Source: Prinia subflava
Taxonomy: Eukaryota > Chordata > Aves > Passeriformes > Cisticolidae
Reading direction: 5' to 3'
Assembly (NCBI RefSeq): GCF_021018805.1
Contig: NC_086283.1
Coordinates: 57,675,775 to 57,739,774 of the forward strand
Length of the DNA stretch: 64,000 bases
Part shown: in pieces, positions 40,309-52,275 of the stretch
How positions within the stretch are numbered: position 1 is the first letter of the stretch
How the letters are laid out: each line of letters starts with the position of its first letter
The notes under the pieces: generated by a model
Seen by the model: only the letters and a program-made list of their open reading frames with translations
Databases searched by the model: none
Told to the model about the DNA's origin: nothing
Program-made: the position numbers and the translations under genes

Positions 40309-41214
40309 GGTTTGGGTTGGAAGGGATATTAAAGATTTACTGTTCCAACCCCCCTGCAGTGGGCAGGAACACATTTCACTAGACCAGTTGCTCAAAGCCC
40401 CATCCAATCTGGCCTTGAACACTTAAGGGATCAGGCACCCACAGCTTCTCTGGGCAATCTGTTCCAGTGCCTCACCACCTTTATAGTAAAGAATTTCTTC
40501 CTACTATCTAACCTGAACCTACCCCTCCTTCAGCTTAGAGCCATTCATTCTTGACCTGTCACTGCATGGTCTTGCCCAAAGTCTCCATCTTTCTTGTAGT
40601 CCCTTCAGGTACCATAAGCCCAGCTTCTCTTTTCCAGCCTGAACCACCCCAATTTTCTCAGCCTTTCCTCAGAGGAGACGTGCCCCATCCCTTCGATCTT
40701 CTTGGTCATCCTTCTCTAGACTCACTCCAGCAGCTCCATGTCCTTCCTGTGCTGGGACCCCAGAGCTGGATGCAGGGTTCCAGGTGGGGTCTCACCAGAG
40801 CAGAGCAGAGGGGAAGAATCCCCTCCCTCCCCTGCTGCCCACGCTGCTTTGGATGCAGCCAGGACACCTTTGGCTTTCTGGGCTGGGAGTGCCCAAGGGT
40901 GGGTCATGTCAAGCCTCTCATTCACCACAGTTGTCCTGATCCAGGTGCAGCACCTTGCACTTGGTCTTGTTAAGCCTCATGAGATTCCCATGGGCCCACT
41001 TCTCCAGCCTGTCCAGGTCCCTCTGGAAGAATTCCAGTCCTTCAGGTGTGTCAACCACATCACTCAGCTCTATGTGATCTGCAAATTTGCTGAGAGTGCA
41101 CACAATCCCTTCATCTATTCACTAACAAAGATACCGAATACCACTGGTGCCAGTATAGACCCCTGGGAGACACCACTTGTTACTGATGTCCATCAGGACT
41201 CTGAGCCATTGACC
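40309..41214 (-). mobile_element. CR1 LINE, ORF2 end plus 3' UTR
   Basis: A minus-strand CR1 copy whose 3' end lies at about 40309 (TTTGGGTTGGAAGGG on the plus strand). On the minus strand it encodes [19 protein letters not shown] and [12 protein letters not shown] from the reverse-transcriptase C-terminus near 41100, then the 3' UTR. Its 5' end is truncated and joined to an inverted duplicate of itself (41185-41258). Confidence 0.85.
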
Positions 41215-41258
41215 GCTGTCTTCTGGATGGTCAATGGCTCAGAATCCTGATGGGCATC
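41185..41258. repeat. Snap-back inverted repeat at the truncated 5' end of a CR1
   Basis: Arms at 41185-41214 and 41229-41258, each 30 nt, are reverse complements with two mismatches and a 14-nt spacer. The left arm is normal CR1 antisense sequence; the right arm repeats it in inverted orientation, where the element should have continued or ended. Confidence 0.85.
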
Positions 41259-43346
41259 TATGACAGCTTCTGATACTACATTTGGACATATTGGAAAAGG
41301 ATGTATTTCTATGTGAACGCTTTATGATCATGTATGTGTAAATAATATTACTGGAGATAAAAGTAATCACTTGAATATTTGTGCTTATATTTTTGTTAGA
41401 ACTGTGTCTTTAATTATCCAGGTCCTGTCACATGTTACAGTTGTTGTAACTGTAACATGTATGATTTACAACAACTGTTAAGACCCATGAGAAGGGATAA
41501 AAGGCTCTGATCACTGTCCATCCTAATACAGATAAAGTGTCTTGGAATGGGTGAAGAAGGATGGAGAGCATCAGTGGTGGGACACCCTTTTCAGATGGTC
41601 ACCCACTTGGGGTGGGGAAATTTTTAGTAGACTGTTTCACCCTGCTCTTTTCTGTTTCACCTTGCTCTTTTAATATTGACTGTTTTACTTTAATAATAGC
41701 TAGGTATGTAAAAACATGTATAATGATCCATCAGCTACACATAATGTCGGGATGGATGAAAATGAAAGATGTTCAGGAGAGGGATGCCCTACAGGGAACT
41801 GCCCTATTGGGATACCACAAAAAATTGATTATGTGCAGGTGTGATGGAGGCACCAAGTTGAAGGTGTGACTATAGCCATGGCACAAATAATGTAGGAATG
41901 AGACCTAAACCCATGAGATATGCTGGGAGATACTGAGTAGAGGGATTATGTAGGTGTGATAGCCACCTGATGGAAGCAATAGGTCACCAGGTAGAGGCTG
42001 GATGATCCTTATTGCTGGATGACCATTGTCACTGCAATCAACAGTGGAAGAGGGAGTGACACTATTGGTTCTGTTCCATTTTGCTCAAACCCCATGTTTT
42101 TTCTCTTTGTAGTTCTTAATTTACATATAAAGTGTCTGCCCTCCCCCAGTGTTTAAGACTAAAGTAACAGGATGCTTAACTACAGTCTCACCCCCTCTTC
42201 TCCCAAAAGTGGAAATGGGCATTTGAAATCCCCTACCTCACAGACTAGTCTATGGTCTGGGTCTTCTCCCCAAGAAGGACACCTCTTTAGTAAGATTTCT
42301 GCCTCCAGCTGCATTGGAGCATACTTCCAGGAGCACCTGGAACACTTGTACATAACACTATACACTTACATTTTCTAGGTCTACTGCCTTTATCACCAGC
42401 AATCTAACAGGAATCTACAACCTGTTTGTTGTAGTCTGGAAATGATACTACCCAATTCAGTTCCCCCATCCAGACTCTTCCAAACCACATGCAGTTGGCT
42501 TGCCTTCCCCTCCCTTTTCCCCCTCTGGGAATGGAGTTGGGAATTGAAGACACAGAAGGTGAAAATTGTGTCAAGACAAGACTAATTTGCTGGAAACAGC
42601 GATGGGATGAGGTATGATAACGAACGGTCACAGCTACAATAGTAAAAATAAAAGTATAAATAAAAATTTAAAGAAAAGTATAAAGAAAAGAGGGTAACTC
42701 GCATGCAAAAATGCTCACCACATGAACAATGAATAATGTGTGACAGGTTCCCCACACCACCACACTTTTTGTTCTACCAGAAACAGATGCCTTTCTTCTG
42801 AAATCTGTGAGAAAGTCCCTTTTCCCCACTGCTGGCAGAGACATGAGGAAGGTGGTACCAAGTAATACGATTCTTGGCTATGCCCCCTCCTATTCACCTG
42901 GGCTGGAACCAGGACACTGTTGTTTCAAATAAACCACACTATTGCGTCATCTGTGTTTGTGAAAGTTCTTACTGAGCTGAGCAAACTTCCAGCATTGAGT
43001 GCATGACCCACACTATTGGTGAATCTGGGGTCGCTAATGTGGCCGGATTTCTGGTGTGACCCACACTATCTCTGCACCTGGGATCTCACTGAACATGACC
43101 AGACCTACTGTGCCTGGTTGTTTACAATCAGAAATGAAGCCCAGATGCACCTGGACCCTCTGATCCCCCAGGACCAGATGGAATGCTAGAGGGTTCATCT
43201 TCTGCCATATTCCTATAATCTTGACACAGCTCTCAGAAAATTTGACTTTTCTTTGTATGTATTTTTTTTCCACTTACATTCAAGGTTGGAATTGAAGTAT
43301 ACCCTACTAAGGAGTATTTGTTGAATGAGAATATTTTGTAAGATAC
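41259..43346. other. Intergenic stretch, possible LTR remnant, no gene
   Basis: No coding pattern is recognised. A perfect 13-bp hairpin is at 41430-41460. Around 42655-43070 a TATA-like motif (near 42655), AATAAA (42928-42933) and an imperfect 53-nt repeat starting TGACCCACACTAT (43004 and 43057) suggest an LTR remnant, but I could not define its ends. Confidence 0.4.
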
Positions 43347-44645
43347 AATCATAGAATAGGTAAGGTTGGAATGGATTGCTGGAGGATACCTAGTCCAACT
43401 TCTCTGCTTCAGCAGAGTCCCCTAGAATACATTACTTAGAATTGTGTCCAAATGGCTTATGAATATCTCCAGAAATGGAGACTCCACAACCCCTCTGGAC
43501 AACCTGTTCTAGTGCACAGTTACCTGCACAGTAGAAAAGTTCTTGCTCATGAACAAGTGGAACTTCCTGTGCATCTGTTTCTGCCCATTGCATCTTATCC
43601 TATTGCTCAAGACCAAGAAGAGCCTGGATCTCTGACACCCTCCCTTCAGATACTTCTGTGCAATGGTAAAATCCCTTCTGAGTCTTCACTTCTCCAGGCT
43701 GAACAGGCTCAGCTCCCTCAACCTATCTTTTTAAGAGAGTGCTCCAGTCCTCTCATCATCTCTGTTACCCACCACTCAACCTGATCCAGGACCACCATGT
43801 CTCTCTTGTCCTGGGGAGCCCAGAGCTGGACACAACACTCCAGATGTGCCTCACCAGTGCTGAGCAGAGGGACAGGATCACCTCCCTTGACCTGCAGGCA
43901 ATGCTCTTCCTAATGCACCCAAGATCCCATTGGCCTTCTTGGCCCCAGGACACACTGCTGGCTCATGGACAGCTTCTTGTCCACCATGACCCCCAAGTTC
44001 TTCTCCACAGAGCTGCTTTCCAGCAGGTCACCCCCAGCCTGTGCTGGTGCCTGGGGTTGTTCCTCCCCAGGTGCAGGACCCTGCACCTGCTTTTGTTAAA
44101 CTTCTGACAGTTCCTTTCTGCTGACTCCTCCAGCTTTTCAAGGTCTTTCTGAAGGGCTGCACAGGCCTATGAGGTATTCCTCTGAACTTTGTGTCATCAG
44201 TGAACTTGCTGAGGAAGCATCTGCTCTTTTATCCAAGTGAACAAATTAAATAACACTGGCCCCAGCATAGAAACTTGGGGGACACCACCTTTGACAGGCT
44301 TCCAACCAGACCCTGTGCCACTGACTAAAAACCCTCTGGGATCTGCCATTCAGCCAGATCTCCACCGACTTTACCCTCCATTCATCTAGCTTCCATTTCT
44401 TGAGCTTACTTATGAGCACATCATGAGAGGGAGTGTTGAAATTCTTGCTGAAGTCATGGTAGACAATATCTACGGCTCTCATCCATCCCGGTAGTTGTCA
44501 TATTGTATGAGGCAATTAGGTTGGTCAAGCATGATTTTTCTTTAGTGAATCTATGCTGACTACTCCTGATCATTGTCTTGTCATCCATTTGGATAGAGGT
44601 ATCCTTCAGGATGAGCCGTTCCATCACCTGTTCACATGGAACAAC
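43347..44645 (-). mobile_element. CR1 LINE, 1.3 kb 3' portion
   Basis: A minus-strand CR1 fragment. Its 3' end is at about 43347 (ATCATAGAATAGGTAAGGTTGGAATGG on the plus strand). Upstream on the minus strand come degenerate reverse-transcriptase motifs: VDIVYHDFSKNFNTPSH (a decayed VDVVYLDFSKAFDT), WLNGRSQRV, and farther up QHRFTKEKSCLTNLIASY. Stops and frameshifts are present. The palm YADD-type region lies in the degraded middle. Confidence 0.88.
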
Positions 44646-46539
44646 ATAAAGCGCAAGTATTTTAGAATGCAGCATAACATGAATTCCTGGTGGAGGAGAC
44701 TGAAATTATTCATTTTGTATGAAGTGATTTATGCTTTGTATGAAGTGTTTTATGTCAAGATGTAACTTGAGCTCAATGTATATTTATTACACAGAATTGA
44801 AATATTTCCAGGCACACAAATCTTTGTATATCTATTATATTTTCTACTGTATCATAATAAATTTTGGAACTAAAGAGAGCAAATGAAATAGCTAATGGAT
44901 TTCACAGGGCATGTGTGATAATTATTAACTTGATTTAAAGTCTTCCTCTTTATTGCTCTTCTCCACAAACACTTAAGCAATCATTCTCTGGAGAACAGGT
45001 GTTTCTCAGTGTTATGTGCTGAAAACTTTTGTTTCTGGGATTTAAAGAAAAATAAAAAGGCAAGACAAAACCAAAAAGGTGCAGTTGGTCTTTTTCCTTC
45101 AACTACGTCCTGTTCACTTATCACTTTCCAGAGGGGTGGTTTTCACTGTTAGTGACTGGAGTATTACAGCACACTAGCTGTCACTTGCGTTGCCATGGTT
45201 GGGCTGTACCTTCTCCGGTCATTGCAGCTGAGATATAATTTTTGAAGATTGGCTTTGTCTCATTTGTTTAAGTGCTCTGCCTTCATTATTGATTTTATTA
45301 CCTTATGTAATACTGGGAAATCTCCTGAAGTGAAGTCGTGGTTCTTCCTAGCATTGAACGCTTCAGAATCAACACACATCCCTTGTGAGATGTTTGCTGG
45401 TGGCCTGGTAAGGACTGTAGTTTAATTGAATTTACAACTCGATGGACAGTTGTAAATCATTCTGTTGTCAATGAAGTTGTATCTTCAGTACCACTTGCTG
45501 CTGTTTAACATGCTTAGGTTTTGGAGTTACACTTTCAGAAGTGACAAATGATTTAGAGAAGCTGAGCTCACCATGATGTGTGGCAGCAGTGTAGAGCTGC
45601 TCAGAAGGACAAGGGTTTTTAAGACCAGACACAAGTCTTGTGATTCCTAGGCACTGCTGTATTCAAGTGCTCTGGTGTGTTGTTGCCCTGTGTTCTGAAA
45701 CAAGCCAAAGGGAAACAGTGCTTCCAAATGGGCAGCACTTCCTTGCTTAGTTTGGATACTTGAGTCTACCTGCTTCCTACTAGTGTCTGTCCATTGAGAC
45801 AAAATGTATGAGTCTTTAAAATGAATTGTGAGAGCCTGACCATTAACAAATCAAAAATTTATTGAGCTAGGCTATAGCTTTCGATTTCAGAATTCAAGGT
45901 AATGAACTTGTAATGAACCCACTGTCTTCATCCCTGTTTCTACAGAGCGTGCTGTTTTATTGTTCTACAGCTCCTGACTTAGCCACTGTGGAAGGAGAGC
46001 AGTTCTTCCACCTGGAGTTGTTATGAACATTTGTTCTCACATAAAGAGAGATACATCTCTGCACAGTTCACTACCGCAGCCGAGTAATATGTATGGATAT
46101 TATGCCTAGTTGAAAACATAATTTACCCCTACAAATTCAAATAAAATCTGTGTTCTGTGTTAATATCTAAAAATGCTCTTTAGTTAGCATTCAGAATAAA
46201 GAGTAAGAATGGAAGCTCAGGAAATTCTGCAAGAGCACTGAACTTTGGATTAGCTATTTCTTTCACAGTGATGCACTTTTGCACAGTTTAGGAGGTTAAG
46301 TCTTAGGAAAGACACTGAAGCTGTAGGAAAGACGTCTCTGTAGCAGTGCATTGTAAAAGTCACACAGTCTTACCTATTGAACCTTTGGAGAACAAACAGG
46401 GAGGAGCAATGACATCATCTGTTTGCAGTAAGGCATTAGTTTTTCACTTCACCTTCTGCCTGTGTTATTTTCTGTAGTCCAGTTGCTTTGGTTCTTTCTC
46501 ACTTGCAGATCTGCTAAAGATGCCGAAACATGTCAATAA
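44646..46539. other. Upstream region of the MAT-like pseudogene, nothing recognised
   Basis: AT-rich unique sequence. A promoter for the MAT-like gene would be expected here or within it, but there is no CpG island and no clear core promoter. Confidence 0.4.
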
Positions 46540-46689
46540 AAGAAAAACTATGGTTTTTTCTTTGCCTCAGAATCTGTTGCTGAAGGACATTCTAGTAAGT
46601 AAAAATGCTGATTGTATCTTTGCTTTTATTGATGCTCACACAGAAGAATGCTATCCGATGAAAGTTCAGTGATATCTCCCCCTATGGAG

Positions 46690-46770
46690 AAAAGAAAAAA
46701 ATATTAATTAATTAATTAAATAATTAAATAATTACATAATCATTAATTAATATTAATTAATTATTTTGAA
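46690..46770. repeat. (ATTA)n AT-rich simple repeat
   Basis: TTAATTAA- and AATTAAATAATT-type units within the first intron of the MAT-like pseudogene. Confidence 0.85.
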
Positions 46771-47908
46771 TAGATTTTGGATTAGTGTCTTTGCTTCACT
46801 AATATTTGTCTTACTTGTTTAGTATGCAATGTAATCTGACTTAGGTAACTTTAAACTTTTGCTTGAGAAAAGCATGGATCAGCCTACAGGTAGAAATGGA
46901 GCTGCCATGTGTACTAGTGTTGCAATTTCATTTTTTTCATTCTGCTATGAAGTAAAGTAGTATTTTATGCATATGTATATTATAGGTGATCTTTGAACTT
47001 TGATTCTCTGAAATGCTTGGAATATTAAGCATTCCTTTGCACCAGAGCTGCATTCCAGATAATGCTGTAATACTGCATATGTCTATTTGTCACACTGTTT
47101 TTGGTAACACAAGTTGACAACAAGTTTAGGATGTATAAAACCATTGTATTTTCCAGGTCTTGAACTGCAAGACAATGCCTCAGCTCTAATAGCTCACTAA
47201 ATTCAGCTATCTGCCATACAGCTTTGTTTGCAATAATATTTATCTAGAAGCTGTGGTAACCGAGTCGCTGGAAGAAGTTTGGACAAGGGTAATGACTCAA
47301 ATTTACAATAAAGGTAGGACTTTCAAATGGAGCATTTTAATATTAAGAGTAAAACTAGCATTAGTTATTACTTTTTCCATAGTAGTGGTTGCACCATAGG
47401 GTAGTGTCAAACACTAAAGTTCTGAGGTGGCTTTCTCTTGTGTCTCCATATTCTTACTCATTAGATGGGAATGGTACAGTGTAAGACCAGTTATACTAGC
47501 TGGTCTGCCCTTCCCCCAATGAAGAGCCTAACAGCTCTGAGAGCTCTGCAGCATATGCCACCACATCTTGAACTACCCCTTGTTCACTGTGAAACAGCGC
47601 ACTGCATGTTGTAATGGCACACATAGGCAATAAAACCTACCAGTGGTTAAAGGTTATGCCATCCCTGCTTGAGCCTTTGGTGCGAATGAGTTTCTGAGTC
47701 TTCAGAACTCAGTTTACCTCAGAATATCAAACTGCCCTGGTGATGTAGCATTCCTGATTTTATGCTTGCTTGCACAAATGAACTTCCTGGTCTGAAATTA
47801 TGACCACATGTTTCTGCCTTTCGTTTGTGTCCTCATGTCTTCAATCAGTGGTCAATCTTTATCAGTGAAGGTGAAATATAACTTATGGAACTGATCAGAA
47901 TTCTTAAC

Positions 47909-48601
47909 TGTTATAAACACCAGGACAATTTATTTCCAAATTCAATAATTTGGTTTATTAAAAACTCAAATCACAAAATTTGGATAGGAATCAAATCACA
48001 GAATTTTAGGCAACAAAACCCCCACAAACAGTGATACCTACTTGACAGAGTTTTTCCCGAGAAAATAGCCAAGGGTGACCTCTGAGACAGAGATTCTGGC
48101 AGTCTGCTGTCTCTAGCTGGGTACATGAATTTGCCATTTTCGAGGCTTGGTTTTTATACTCTTTATTCTGCCTCTGGCAATATTTCCCCATATTTCCCTT
48201 TGTTTCTTGGTTAGCTATTCAAACCCAAATTCGTCCCCGGTCGGATTGAAAAAGAGCTCCCCTCCCAAGTCCATGTGCTAATATTCAGTTTTTATGGATC
48301 CTTATAGTTGATGAATGTTCGAGATATGGGTGATATTGCTTGATGGTCTGTGAAGGTGGCTCCCGAGGTGTGAGTTGCTGATACCGGCTCATCTCAACAG
48401 GTCCCCTCCCAATACTTGAGAAGGCTGCAAAGTCTTTTGTTCCCTTCTGAATGGAGACGCCTGATTTTCAGGGTGCTCAGTTTCACCATCTGCTGCAGAA
48501 ACCTCCTGAAACATAGACTTTTCCCTGATATAAATTTATACAGCTTTATAATTTTCCAATTTACCATAAGAACATGAAATAATCATCTCACGTTTTTCAC
48601 A
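47909..48601 (-). mobile_element. Solo LTR (693 bp) in the first intron of the MAT-like pseudogene
   Basis: On the minus strand the element starts TGTGAAAAACGTGAG and ends TATAACA, so it has TG...CA termini. Both flanks carry the 5-bp duplication TTAAC (47904-47908 and 48602-48606). A minus-strand TATA motif GTATAAAAACC is at 48149-48159 and AATAAA at 47954-47959. No internal retroviral sequence is present, so it is a solo LTR. The 5-bp duplication is typical of class III (ERVL-like) or some class I/II elements; the family is not identified. Confidence 0.83.
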
Positions 48602-48606
48602 TTAAC

Positions 48607-50421
48607 CTTCTAGCAATAAATTTCAGGAAGATAATGCTTAAGGTGGGAAATAATGCAGCACAAAGAGCCAGAGACAGGATTTTACAGTTATCAAGATGGT
48701 GGGGTTTTTGTTTTGCTTTTTTCCAAGCCTCTAAATTGTTGGACTTACTTTGCAAATTAATAAGAAATGCAGTTAGATGTTTAATTTTAGCTTGTTTGGA
48801 GAAAATCCTAGAAATAAAATGTAAGTAGTACAGAAATTGCTGATTCATATTGGGAAAACTATGTCAGTGAAGAAGTAACCTGTTCTCTTCCATAAGGAAA
48901 TCACATTAAGGCACCAAGACCACTGTAGCCTGTGTGAATAAAAGGGTCTCATATATTTTTAGCGCTCCTGCTTTGCTTGTGGTTATAATTTGTAGTTGAG
49001 TGTGGTGGTATTGATGGCGCAGTGGTTCATCAAAACTACCTGCTAGCATTTCTCCCTTTTCCTTACTTTTAGATTGTGATGAAGATAATTACAGTTCTCA
49101 TACTAAAATTCTATTTATACTTAAACCCTGCATTGAATTACAGCTCTTTTGGAGTACAGAATAACTGCACTCTTGACTTATAATTTCATCCTGATGTTTG
49201 TGTGCTTCCAGACCAGATTACATGTAGAAGTAAATAAGGAGTTTAAGGTGCTTCTTTCACTTGCTTTATGCTTCTTCATTAATTTTCTCTGTGGGCGCTC
49301 AAGAGATGCTATTTTCAATTGGCAATTATGTGTATAATTATGTAGACTATTACAAACTATGTGGGCACCTAACTCACTAATACAGATGATCTTGTAGATC
49401 CAGCTGTGTATCTGTGTGGCTAAACATATTTTGGATGGCTTTTTTTTGTAATGATGGTGGGTGAAAATTAATTTCTATTCCTTATGTTGGTTTTGCAGAT
49501 ATACTACGTCTCTCAGCTTGTAGTTTTGAAGTAATAACATGGATTGCTTGCACCGGTTCAGTTATCCTGATGAGACAACCCAAATTTGTCCTCTAAATTG
49601 TTCATTAACTATCACCAAACCAAATGCATTTGACATACTCAGGTCTCATGTGGGAAATAGGTCTTAGGTGCTAAAGACAGTATAGGTAAAACCTTGTTTC
49701 TTCAGTGCTTTTTTTCCTGAAACAGAGCAACCAGCACTTTGGGAATGTAACTGTAAAAACTGGTGAGGAGCCAATGCTTGACTCTGCAAGAATGTTTGCA
49801 GGAGCTTTTCTGAACCTGAATGAGCCAGATAACAGTGCATGATTGTAGGAGCAGACTTCAATATAATGCATCCCTTTTGTAGGGATAGCAATTCCTCTTG
49901 TCATTCAAGAAAATTCACACATGATATTTCAGAGGTCCACACTGCAGGTACAGAAGGGATAAAGACTTGTAGAAGTGCAGACCTCTGACAAAGATGTGGA
50001 TCAAAGCAGGTAATACACACAGAAAATGCAACACAAAGTTTAAAATAAAAGAGAAGAGTGCAAAACTGCTAAAGAAAGGTTTTAGCTTGAATGTTTCTTC
50101 CAAAATTACTGCAAGAGTATTTTATTACCCTGAAATTATCCTGATCATTTCAGACACCTGGGCAGACATTTTTTCATTGTCCCCTCACCAAGGAAGCTGC
50201 TGGCTTGTACAGGTGATTGTAAAATGTCAGAACTGACTTGAGGAGAGGAGTTAAAACAGGGTAAGATGTACCTTTCAGGATGCAAGTTGATAAAATTGCT
50301 TCTTGGCAGATGCCCCAGAATTTTCTAGACCACTGGAAATTACATTCTGTTAAGAAATTCAAATTTTTTAAAAATCACACACACACAAAAAGGTGATATC
50401 TGTCTTATTTTTATCTTTTAG
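48607..50421. other. Remaining intron 1 of the MAT-like pseudogene
   Basis: No further coding pattern or repeat is recognised before the acceptor TTATCTTTTAG at 50421. Confidence 0.4.
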
Positions 50422-52159
50422 ATAAGCTATGTGATCAGATAAGGGATGCTGTTCTAGATGCTCATCTCAGAACTGATCCAGATGCTAAGGTTGCCTGTGG
50501 TAAGTACAATACAGATAGAAAAACAGATTAATGAAGTACAACATGTAATCAATGTTGATATAATGTCTTCTGTTCCAAAATTCCTCCAGTAGCTGGCTGC
50601 CAGTCAAGACTTGCACAGTCAGTAAAGAGCTCAGCTGTGGCACTCTGATTCAGAAGAGAAGGAAAAGCAGGAAAAAAAGCTGCAAAAAATGAACAGAATA
50701 AAGAAAAGACATAGCACTCCAGTGCAAATTAAAAATTATGAAATGTAAGAAGTACACCAGATGGTATCATGGAAAAGTAGAGTTGTCAGGGTGGATATTA
50801 CTGAGAAATCTACAAAAATCAGGAAAAAAGTGAAGTGTGGAAAGATACAGGTCAATGTAATGACATGTAATTCATGACATGACCTCACAGAGTAATTAGA
50901 GTGATGCCCTTTGTTCACAGGAACATAAGATCATTTGAACGTGATTCTGATCAAAGTGGCTTGCTATTTTGTGTAACTTTCCATTAGGACCATGCACAGC
51001 TGTTGTCACTACCAATAGAGGCTATGAACATGCTACCAAATTGGAATGAGCTGGATTGCCATGGAAAAATGGACCCAGAAAGGGAACATACCTAAAGAGC
51101 TTTCCAAATGCAGTGATTTTATTTCTAGAACAATCCATGAAGACCATAGTAACAGCACAGAGAACTAGCTGCATCTCATAAACACGATATAATATTTTTC
51201 ATCTGAAATATCTCATGCGATCCTTGGTGCACAGATGTGAGCAGTGAGATGTGAGGAGAAGATTTAGCATATGTGTTAGACTTGATGAAGTTTGTATTTC
51301 GATACTTCAGGCAGTTATGCTTCTAATTCTGCTGAAAAGTTGAAGATGGTAACAGAGGAATGCTGCAAAAATGTCAAGGAAAACTGTGTGTAAGAGACAT
51401 GAGAAACAGGTGTGACATGATTACACAGACCTAGTAGATCATATTGTTGTATATGTTTTTATATAAAACAGAAAAGTTTGCAGACCAGATGGACTCTTGA
51501 AACAAACAACAAAATAAAATATTTAATGATTCGGCACAAAATCTCTAATGAAGTTGCATAGCTTCTTGCTCCAGGATCTTGTAGAAGCTAAAAGTTTTTG
51601 TGGTTGCCAAGGACAACTGAGTAAATTACTGTAATAAAAATATATCGAAGACTGGTAATATCATCTGTTAATAAATTATGTTCCTTTGGCTTCAGGAGAA
51701 CACTAAACTGAAATTCTTGTATTTGGACAAACAGCCCTACATACTTGATCTGCTCTTATAGACATTTGCTTCTAGCCAATGTGAAGATAGGATAATTGGC
51801 TAAGATAGGCCCCAAATGCATGCAGGCTTTTAAATGTTCATATTAGCTGAAGAGAAGAGTCGTTGCACAAAGACCCATAAGTGCCCTAAGACTTTACACT
51901 GTGTTTCCCCTGTGATTAATCCTTTGTTCACAGAATCATCTTCAGGATCTCTCTGTTTAACTGTAAAATAGTGTAAGTAAGTTTCTGACATTTTACTGAC
52001 ATATTTTCTCCAGAGTGTGTAGCAAAAACTGGAATAATTTTGCTCGGTGGAGAGATCACATGCCAGGCTATAGTAGATTATCAACACATTGTAAGAGGGA
52101 CTCTTAAGAGGGTAGGATATGATGACTTTTCCAAAGGTGAGTGAGATGCTTGGTGCTGG

Positions 52160-52275
52160 TAATATTGATTGTGGGTTCAAATGATGTATGGGCCATTTAG
52201 TCAAGAATTGCACTTGATGATCCTTGTGGGTCACTTCCAACTCAGAATATTCTGTGATTCTCTGTGATTCTCTAA
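52160..52275 (+). mobile_element. CR1 LINE 3' tail
   Basis: The stretch has the CR1 terminal pattern: CACTTGATGATCCTTGTGGG, TCACTTCCAACTCAGAATATT, then two TCTGTGATTC repeats. It lies 25 nt beyond exon 3 of the MAT-like pseudogene. Confidence 0.85.
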
